NCBI RefSeq assembly: GCF_900547205.1
Contig: NZ_URFY01000060.1
Span: 1 to 24,695 of the forward strand
Length of the DNA stretch: 24,695 bases
Direction of reading: 5' to 3'
Origin: an uncultured Bacteroides sp.
GTDB lineage: Bacteria > Bacteroidota > Bacteroidia > Bacteroidales > Bacteroidaceae
A program made the translations under genes and the position numbers. Within the stretch, counting starts at the first letter, position 1. Each line of letters opens with the position of its first letter. Positions 16,318-21,865 of this stretch are shown piece by piece. The notes below the pieces were generated by a model. The model worked only from the letters and a program-made list of their open reading frames with translations, was not told where the DNA came from and searched no databases.

Positions 16318-16534
16318 TCAACACAGGATAGGAGTGTTCTATTCATCTTAATCGATTAGATTTTTTTAATTTATGATTGGAATTGAACATATATCAGTCA
16401 TTTTGTCAGTCTTTCTCTGCCAAACAAACACGATTCTGCTTTGGCACACTTTTCGCAATGTCTTAAGCGTCTCGCCCTTGAAGGCAGGACTCTTATAATA
16501 ATATATGTATAACTAATAATATAAAGAAGTAACT
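16318..16534. promoter_or_regulatory. groESL upstream region
   Basis: 217 bp without a gene. I find no CIRCE element (TTAGCACTC-N9-GAGTGCTAA) and no clear TTTG/TAnnTTTG pair. One inverted repeat, TGCCAAA (16418-16424) and TTTGGCA (16440-16446) with a 15-bp spacer, is a possible regulator site. AAGAAG at 16524-16530 precedes the groES ATG as a purine-rich ribosome site. Confidence 0.4.
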
Positions 16535-16807
16535 ATGAACATTAAACCATTAGCAGACAGAGTGCTTATCCTCCCTGCACCTGCAGAAGAAAAAACAATT
16601 GGTGGTATCATTATACCTGATACAGCAAAAGAAAAACCTTTGAAGGGTGAAGTTGTGGCAGTAGGTCACGGAACAAAAGACGAAGAAATGCTGTTAGAAG
16701 TTGGCGACACGGTTCTTTATGGCAAATATGCCGGAACAGAACTTGAAGTGGAAGGTACTAAATACCTTATCATGCGTCAGAGCGACGTTCTCGCTGTTTT
16801 GGATTAA
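16535..16807 (+). CDS. groES: Co-chaperonin GroES
   Basis: 90 residues, full length. It forms the heptameric lid of the GroEL folding chamber in the cytoplasm. The N-terminal NIKPLADRVLI, the mobile loop with EEKTIGGIIIPDTAKEKP (about 18-35) and the C-terminal IMRQSDVLAVL are all standard. groEL follows after 43 bp in the same operon. A purine-rich stretch precedes the ATG. Confidence 0.98.
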   Translation: MNIKPLADRVLILPAPAEEKTIGGIIIPDTAKEKPLKGEVVAVGHGTKDEEMLLEVGDTVLYGKYAGTELEVEGTKYLIMRQSDVLAVLD

Positions 16808-16850
16808 TTAATAATAGTAAATAGTAATTTTTTAAATAGTAAATAAAGAG

Positions 16851-18488
16851 ATGGCAAAAGAAATATTATTCAATATCGATGCCCGTGACCAATTGAAAAA
16901 AGGTGTCGACGCTTTGGCAAATGCAGTAAAAGTAACTCTCGGTCCTAAAGGACGTAACGTTATCATCGAGAAGAAATTTGGTGCTCCGCACATCACAAAA
17001 GACGGTGTGACAGTGGCAAAAGAAATCGAATTGTCAGATGCTTACCAGAATACTGGTGCTCAACTGGTGAAGGAAGTTGCTTCAAAGACAGGTGACGATG
17101 CCGGTGACGGTACAACTACTGCAACCGTTCTTGCACAAGCTATCGTAGCTGAAGGATTGAAGAACGTAACTGCTGGTGCTAGCCCGATGGATATCAAACG
17201 TGGTATTGACAAGGCTGTTGCCAAAGTGGTAGAATCAATCAAAGCACAAGCTGAAACCGTAGGTGACAACTATGACAAGATTGAACAAGTTGCCACTGTA
17301 TCTGCAAACAACGACCCGATTATCGGTAAATTGATTGCTGATGCTATGCGTAAAGTTTCCAAAGATGGTGTAATCACTATTGAAGAAGCGAAAGGTACTG
17401 ACACTACTATCGGTGTAGTAGAAGGTATGCAGTTCGACCGTGGTTATCTGTCGGCTTACTTCGTGACGAATACTGAAAAGATGGAATGTGAGATGGAGAA
17501 ACCTTACATCCTGATTTACGATAAGAAGATTTCTAATCTGAAAGATTTCTTGCCTATCCTCGAACCGGCTGTACAGACTGGTCGTCCTCTGTTGGTAATC
17601 GCAGAAGATGTTGATAGCGAAGCATTGACTACTTTGGTAGTAAACCGTCTGCGTTCTCAGTTGAAGATTTGTGCCGTGAAGGCTCCGGGCTTCGGCGATC
17701 GTCGTAAAGAAATGCTCGAAGATATCGCTATCCTGACAGGTGGTGTTGTTATCAGCGAAGAAAAAGGACTGAAACTGGAACAGGCTACTATCGAAATGCT
17801 GGGTACTGCCGATAAAGTAACTGTTTCTAAGGATAATACAACTATCGTTAACGGTGCTGGTAATAAAGACGGCATCAAGGAACGTTGCGAACAGATTAAG
17901 GCTCAGATTGTAGCAACTAAGTCTGACTACGACCGCGAGAAATTGCAGGAACGTCTGGCTAAATTGTCAGGTGGTGTAGCTGTTCTCTACGTAGGTGCTG
18001 CTTCTGAAGTGGAAATGAAAGAGAAGAAAGACCGCGTGGATGATGCTTTGCGTGCAACTCGTGCTGCTATCGAAGAAGGTATTATCCCGGGTGGTGGCGT
18101 GGCTTACATCCGTGCTATCGATTCTATCGAAGGTTTGGAAGGCGAAAATGCTGACGAAACGACTGGTATCGGCATCATCAAACGTGCTATCGAAGAGCCG
18201 CTTCGTGAGATTGTAGCCAACGCAGGCAAAGAGGGTGCAGTGGTTGTTCAGAAAGTTCGTGAAGGTAAAGGTGACTTCGGTTACAATGCACGCACGGATG
18301 TTTACGAAAACTTGCACGCTGCCGGAGTTGTAGACCCTGCTAAGGTAGCTCGTGTAGCTTTGGAAAATGCAGCTTCTATCGCTGGTATGTTCCTCACTAC
18401 AGAATGTGTGATTGTGGAAAAGAAGGAAGATAAGCCTGAAATGCCAATGGGCGCTCCCGGAATGGGAGGCATGGGCGGGATGATGTAA
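16851..18488 (+). CDS. groEL: Chaperonin GroEL (60 kDa)
   Basis: 545 residues, full length, ending in the usual Gly-Met-rich tail (MGAPGMGGMGGMM). It is the ATP-driven double-ring protein-folding machine. The ATP-binding and catalytic motifs DGTTTATVLAQA (about 86-97) and TLGPKGRNV (29-37) are intact, as is the GGGVAYIRA region (about 413). It is co-transcribed with groES and followed after 25 bp by a strong terminator. No break or odd residue is seen. Confidence 0.99.
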   Translation: MAKEILFNIDARDQLKKGVDALANAVKVTLGPKGRNVIIEKKFGAPHITKDGVTVAKEIELSDAYQNTGAQLVKEVASKTGDDAGDGTTTATVLAQAIVAEGLKNVTAGASPMDIKRGIDKAVAKVVESIKAQAETVGDNYDKIEQVATVSANNDPIIGKLIADAMRKVSKDGVITIEEAKGTDTTIGVVEGMQFDRGYLSAYFVTNTEKMECEMEKPYILIYDKKISNLKDFLPILEPAVQTGRPLLVIAEDVDSEALTTLVVNRLRSQLKICAVKAPGFGDRRKEMLEDIAILTGGVVISEEKGLKLEQATIEMLGTADKVTVSKDNTTIVNGAGNKDGIKERCEQIKAQIVATKSDYDREKLQERLAKLSGGVAVLYVGAASEVEMKEKKDRVDDALRATRAAIEEGIIPGGGVAYIRAIDSIEGLEGENADETTGIGIIKRAIEEPLREIVANAGKEGAVVVQKVREGKGDFGYNARTDVYENLHAAGVVDPAKVARVALENAASIAGMFLTTECVIVEKKEDKPEMPMGAPGMGGMGGMM

Positions 18489-18513
18489 TTCCATTTTCCC
18501 CTGGTAAAATATG

Positions 18514-18549
18514 AAAGTCGCTTTCGGAAGTCCGAAGGCGACTTTTTTG
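18514..18549 (+). terminator. Intrinsic terminator of groESL
   Basis: 14-bp stem, AAAGTCGCTTTCGG (18514-18527) with CCGAAGGCGACTTT (18532-18545), one G-T pair, 4-nt loop, followed by a T-run to 18548. Confidence 0.92.
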
Positions 18550-18592
18550 TTATTAACTTGGTGGAAACATAAAAGATTCTCTTTTTGTTTAT

Positions 18593-18600
18593 TATCTTTG
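18593..18600 (+). promoter_or_regulatory. -7 box of the ATPase/nuclease-like pair
   Basis: TATCTTTG, a full TAnnTTTG match, 30 bp before the ATG at 18631. Weak -33. It gives the pair its own promoter after the groEL terminator and supports the ATG at 18631 over the open frame that begins at 18511 inside the terminator. Confidence 0.6.
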
Positions 18601-18630
18601 CGAGTCACCTATATAATAGAACATATCTAT

Positions 18631-19929
18631 ATGGATAAAATAGTAGAACTGTCGGTTGAGAATTTTAAAGCTGTAAAGAAGGCGGATATAACATTGAATG
18701 GAATAACGGTGGTTTCCGGCATTAATGGTTGCGGGAAGAGTAGTTTGTCGCAATTACTTTACTATTCGTTTTATTACGCGAATGCGTATGAGGAAATAGC
18801 AAATTATATTTTGAATCAAAATTTATCTTGTTATACAAATGCTTTGAAACAAATTGAGCATGAAATTAAATATGTAATACCCGATGGTGGTGATTTTTAT
18901 GATATATACCATGCTTCTGTGAAAGATATAGATTGTTGTTTGCGGTATATAAAACAGTTGTTTTCACGATTCTTGTCTTACAGAGATATTGTAAATGAAG
19001 TGGAGAGCAATGATGGTCAAAATTCATTAAAACGTGTCATTCGGATCATAAGGGATACGCTACAAGATAAATCGCAAAATGATTTAGATAAATTATTAGA
19101 CATCTTTTATAATCATATTGAAGTCTCATTCATGAGTGCATTAGCGGAATTGGAACAAAGAGACTATGAATTGCTGGAAGATTATTTATCATTCTATATG
19201 AAAAGGGCTTTACCCGAGAAATGGACTATTTGTGAATATGGTGTTCCTTTTGCTGGGAATAATACAAGTGATGTCCCTATACTCCACTATATAAAAAGAG
19301 TGGCTTATATTGATACCCCGATGATTGTGGGAAATCAGTTCGCAAATGGTAGAGAAAAAGATTATTGGAAGAATTTAATGGATTTGTTGAACAACGACTT
19401 ACATATTGACGGAAGTTTATCTTTAAATAAGAATCTTTCTCAGATAATAAATGGTGAGTCAATGGTTGAGGAAGATGGTATTCGTAACTCTAAATTGTCT
19501 TATAGGCGGGATGACGGTAAAATTTTTGATTTGAAGGATTGTGCAACGGGAATCAAATCATTCTCTATATTACAGCTTTTGTTGAAAAACGGTTTTCTTC
19601 AAAAAGACACATTGTTGATTATAGATGAACCGGAAGCGCATTTACATCCTCAATGGATTGTAGAGTATGCGCGAATGATTGTCATGCTCCATAAAGAAAT
19701 CGGAATGAAATTCTTTATCGCCAGTCACAGCACTGATATGGTTAGTGCCATTCGATATATTGCTGCTAAAGAGGAAGTGCAAGACAGTTTGAACTTTTAC
19801 TTGGCAGAAGATTCAGAAGATGCTCCTCATGAATATACTTATCGTGACTTAAAGCTGGATATTGATCCGATTTTTAAGTCTTTCAACAAATCTTTTGATA
19901 AGCTCGACGAATATGGGATGTATGACTAA
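18631..19929 (+). CDS. AAA/ABC-type ATPase (AAA_15/AAA_21-like), likely defence-type
   Basis: 432 residues. It has an SMC/ABC-type ATPase head: the N-terminal strand pair IVELSVENFKAVKKADITLNG leads into Walker A SGINGCGKSS (29-38), a signature-like CATGIKSF (304-311), Walker B LLIIDEPEAHLHP (328-340) and switch His366 in ASHSTDM. The middle (about 50-290) is helical and variable. This layout is that of the OLD/RecF-like ATPases found in anti-phage modules beside an effector. It has its own promoter. The downstream gene overlaps its end (ATG 19922 within the last codons), which suggests coupled translation and joint function. The start at 18631 leaves a 24-nt leader. Not a RecF: too short in context and no replication neighbours. 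The defence role is inference. Confidence 0.85.
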   Translation: MDKIVELSVENFKAVKKADITLNGITVVSGINGCGKSSLSQLLYYSFYYANAYEEIANYILNQNLSCYTNALKQIEHEIKYVIPDGGDFYDIYHASVKDIDCCLRYIKQLFSRFLSYRDIVNEVESNDGQNSLKRVIRIIRDTLQDKSQNDLDKLLDIFYNHIEVSFMSALAELEQRDYELLEDYLSFYMKRALPEKWTICEYGVPFAGNNTSDVPILHYIKRVAYIDTPMIVGNQFANGREKDYWKNLMDLLNNDLHIDGSLSLNKNLSQIINGESMVEEDGIRNSKLSYRRDDGKIFDLKDCATGIKSFSILQLLLKNGFLQKDTLLIIDEPEAHLHPQWIVEYARMIVMLHKEIGMKFFIASHSTDMVSAIRYIAAKEEVQDSLNFYLAEDSEDAPHEYTYRDLKLDIDPIFKSFNKSFDKLDEYGMYD

Positions 19930-20431
19930 TTCCGGGTGCAAATGTATCTCTATGGATTCACAACTTCTTTCCAATGAATTTGTGAGACTTTTCTCTTCTC
20001 ATTATGTAAGTTTGGCAGATTTACTGAAACGTGAAGGTTTTTCAGGTAATATCCCTCAATGTGAGAAATGTATTTTAGTTATCGATGTCGATAAATGGGA
20101 GATAGAACAAGCTGGTAGAGAACATCGTAATTTAAGACCGACAGTGGATTTTGTTTCACTAATGACCAATAAGAACTTTCTATTGGCAGATGCAAAATTC
20201 AAGGTAGAGACAAACAAAATAAATTCATCATTCTTACGTGATGTGAAAGCGAAATTCGAATATACAAAACCTTTGTTCTATCAATATATGCCTGTTCATG
20301 AGAAGATAATTCTATTATTTCAAACCAAGAAGGTGGAACAGTGTAGAACAAGAATCAGGCAGTTGCAAAGTAATAAACCTGGTATTGATGTAATGGATAT
20401 ATTTGAATTTTACGATAAATTTGTTCTTTAG
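19922..20431 (+). CDS. Small protein with a possible PD-(D/E)XK nuclease motif, partner of the ATPase
   Basis: 169 residues from ATG 19922; ATG 19952 would give 159. I do not recognise a named family. The central part reads RPTVDFVSL then NFLLADAKFKVE: an Asp at 76 on one strand and D90-A-K92 on the next is the pattern of a PD-(D/E)XK nuclease core, as in 'xVDF...(D/E)AK'. The Cys residues at 6, 8, 47 and 50 could bind zinc if the longer start is used. It overlaps the ATPase gene by 8 bp, so both are made from one message. An ATPase with a small effector is a common design in anti-phage systems. The nuclease call is a motif reading only; a TOPRIM-like reading of VIDVDKW is an alternative I rate lower. 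Confidence 0.5.
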   Translation: MTNSGCKCISMDSQLLSNEFVRLFSSHYVSLADLLKREGFSGNIPQCEKCILVIDVDKWEIEQAGREHRNLRPTVDFVSLMTNKNFLLADAKFKVETNKINSSFLRDVKAKFEYTKPLFYQYMPVHEKIILLFQTKKVEQCRTRIRQLQSNKPGIDVMDIFEFYDKFVL

Positions 20432-20492
20432 TATAGATATGCTTTATTCTCTATTCTACCTATAACTCTTTCCAAATCCTTCTCGCCTCCAA

Positions 20493-20524
20493 TTTGTTCA
20501 GTACTTGGATAACTTGTATATTTA
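20493..20524 (+). promoter_or_regulatory. Promoter of the tyrosine recombinase gene
   Basis: TTTG (20493-20496), 20-bp spacer, TATATTTA (20517-20524): the -33 is a full match and the -7 differs from TAnnTTTG only in its last base. It is fixed, outside the invertible segment, and gives a leader of about 20 nt to ATG 20552. Confidence 0.7.
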
Positions 20525-20551
20525 TCGTCTAATTCTTAATAAAATTCTGAA

Positions 20552-21490
20552 ATGTTGAAAGTACTGACATTTATGAAGCAAGTAGCTTGTGGGCTACAGA
20601 TGGAGGGAAACTTTGGTACTGCTCATGTTTACCGCAGCAGTCTGAATGCCATTATTGCTTATCGTGGGAAAGAGGATTTCTTCTTTAATGATGTAAGTCC
20701 GGAGTGGTTAAAAGGGTTTGAGATTTATCTTCGTGGTCGTGGATGTAGTTGGAACACGGTTTCCACTTATTTGCGCACCTTTCGTGCGGTATACAATCGT
20801 GCCGTCGATATTCGTAAAGCACTCTATGTGCCCCATCTATTCCGTACTATTTACACCGGGACACGTGCCGATCGTAAACGGGCTTTGGGAGATGAGGATA
20901 TGAAGAAGGTATTTACGCTATTGCCCGATTCTTCCGGTGGGTCTTCGTCTTTACGTAAGGCTCAGGAGATGTTTATTCTTATGTTTTCGCTTCGCGGTAT
21001 GCCATTCGTTGACTTAGCGTATTTGCGTAAGAGTGATTTGCATGATAATGTAATCACCTATCAAAGACGTAAGACCGGTCGTCCTTTGTCGGTAACGCTG
21101 ACTCCCGAAGCGATGATTCTGATAAAGAAACATATGAATCGTGACAGTTCTTCTCCTTATCTGTTTCCGTTGTTGAAAAGCCATGAGGGGACGAAGGAAG
21201 CTTATCATGAATATCAGCTGGCATTGCGCAGCTTTAACCAACAGTTGATGCTGCTTGGTGAATTGCTGGGGTTGGGAGATAAGTTGAGTTCGTATACTGC
21301 TCGTCATACATGGGCTACTACAGCTTATTATTGTGAAATTCATCCGGGCATCATTTCCGAAGCGATGGGACATTCGTCCATCACCGTGACCGAAACGTAT
21401 CTCAAACCTTTTCGGAATAAGAAAATCGATGAAGCTAATAAACAGGTTCTTGATTTTGTGAAACACTCTGTGATGGGGGTAAACGTTTGA
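20552..21490 (+). CDS. Tyrosine recombinase, likely DNA invertase for the adjacent S-layer switch
   Basis: 312 residues. It has an N-terminal SAM-like/core-binding region (about 1-100) and a C-terminal catalytic domain. Catalytic residues: Arg148 (FSLRGMPF), Lys174 (RRKTGR), Arg251 (SSYTARHTWAT), His274 (MGHSS) and nucleophile Tyr283 (ETYLKPF). The first residue of the HxxR box is Tyr248, not His; this SYxARHxWA form occurs in Bacteroides invertases. The stop is 10 bp before the left inverted repeat of the S-layer switch, a usual place for the invertase of a switch. No excisionase, att-flanked cargo or phage genes are seen, so an invertase is more likely than a mobile-element integrase. The in-frame ATG at 20573 is a second possible start. 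The outward switch promoter would run antisense through this gene. Confidence 0.88.
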   Translation: MLKVLTFMKQVACGLQMEGNFGTAHVYRSSLNAIIAYRGKEDFFFNDVSPEWLKGFEIYLRGRGCSWNTVSTYLRTFRAVYNRAVDIRKALYVPHLFRTIYTGTRADRKRALGDEDMKKVFTLLPDSSGGSSSLRKAQEMFILMFSLRGMPFVDLAYLRKSDLHDNVITYQRRKTGRPLSVTLTPEAMILIKKHMNRDSSSPYLFPLLKSHEGTKEAYHEYQLALRSFNQQLMLLGELLGLGDKLSSYTARHTWATTAYYCEIHPGIISEAMGHSSITVTETYLKPFRNKKIDEANKQVLDFVKHSVMGVNV

Positions 21491-21500
21491 AATTAAAGCT

Positions 21501-21519
21501 GTTACTTTGTAGGTAACGG
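21501..21519 (+). repeat. Left inverted repeat of the S-layer switch
   Basis: GTTACTTTGTAGGTAACGG, exact reverse complement of 21784-21802 (19 of 19). The core is GTTAC-N7-GTAAC. The outer flank here is CT, where the right site has CC-GG arms on both sides. Confidence 0.92.
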
Positions 21520-21534
21520 GGATAAATTCCGGTG

Positions 21535-21566
21535 CAAATATGAGCATATTTATTAAAACATCCAAA
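21535..21566 (-). promoter_or_regulatory. Promoter in the S-layer switch, pointing toward the recombinase gene
   Basis: On the minus strand: TTTG (21563-21566), 20-bp spacer, CATATTTG (21535-21542). The -33 is perfect and the -7 matches 5 of the 6 fixed bases. I found no match of equal quality on the plus strand; the best there, TTTG-N21-TAATTTAT (from about 21637), is poorer in both spacing and -7. Confidence 0.75.
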
Positions 21567-21690
21567 CTAAATCAAACATTTTTTCGAATAAAGTACTCAA
21601 AATAGGAAGTAAGACAGATAAAACACGTGGATTCTTTGTATTAGGGCTTTGTTAACTACTAATTTATGCAAAAGATTTCCCTCCCCTCTG

Positions 21691-21710
21691 CTGCTTATCG
21701 GAAGCAGGGG
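21691..21710. other. Hairpin in the S-layer switch
   Basis: CTGCTT (21691-21696) pairs with AAGCAG (21702-21707), and CCC upstream can pair with GGG (21708-21710) across a bulge. No strong T-run on either strand, so a terminator role is uncertain. Confidence 0.35.
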
Positions 21711-21783
21711 TTAAAAAGTTTCATGACTAAACGAATCATTTTTCAGTATTGACTACTCCAGAAGAGCAGGAACAAAGGTTTAT

Positions 21784-21802
21784 CCGTTACCTACAAAGTA
21801 AC
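21784..21802 (+). repeat. Right inverted repeat of the S-layer switch
   Basis: CCGTTACCTACAAAGTAAC, exact reverse complement of 21501-21519. With 21803-21804 (GG) it forms a 7-bp-arm palindrome around the core CTACAAA. Confidence 0.92.
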
Positions 21803-21829
21803 GGGCATTCCATTATTGAAACTTAGTGT

Positions 21830-21847
21830 TTAATAATATATTATTAA
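21830..21847. repeat. AT-only palindrome in the leader of the S-layer-like gene
   Basis: TTAATAATATATTATTAA, an 18-nt perfect palindrome 18 bp before the ATG at 21866. It lies outside the switch, so it is in the leader in the ON state. It may bind a protein or fold; function unknown. Confidence 0.6.
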
Positions 21848-21865
21848 TGTAATTTTTAAGTAGTT

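Larger units (their letters stand above)
21520..21783. other. Invertible promoter segment upstream of the S-layer-like gene (OFF orientation)
   Basis: 264 bp between two perfect 19-bp inverted repeats, next to a tyrosine recombinase gene and upstream of a surface-protein gene. It has no gene. The promoter inside (21535-21566, minus strand) points away from the surface gene. Inversion maps p to 43303-p and would put the -7 box at 21761-21768 on the plus strand, with a leader of about 90 nt to ATG 21866. A GC-rich hairpin at 21682-21710 would then lie upstream of the promoter and could insulate it. Confidence 0.88.

Noticed and set aside
16318..16534. CIRCE/HrcA operator before groES
   Set aside because: The TTAGCACTC-N9-GAGTGCTAA pattern is not present.
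17967..18608. Open frame of 213 codons on the minus strand over the groEL 3' end
   Set aside because: It crosses the groEL terminator and is antisense to a conserved gene.
18511..18630. 40-codon N-terminal extension of the ATPase
   Set aside because: It would start inside the groEL terminator and cover the -7 box at 18593; the ATPase fold begins right after ATG 18631.
20552..21490. Integrase of an integrative element with attachment sites
   Set aside because: No excisionase, mobilisation or phage genes, no tRNA and no att-like direct repeats are seen; its position beside inverted repeats fits an invertase.
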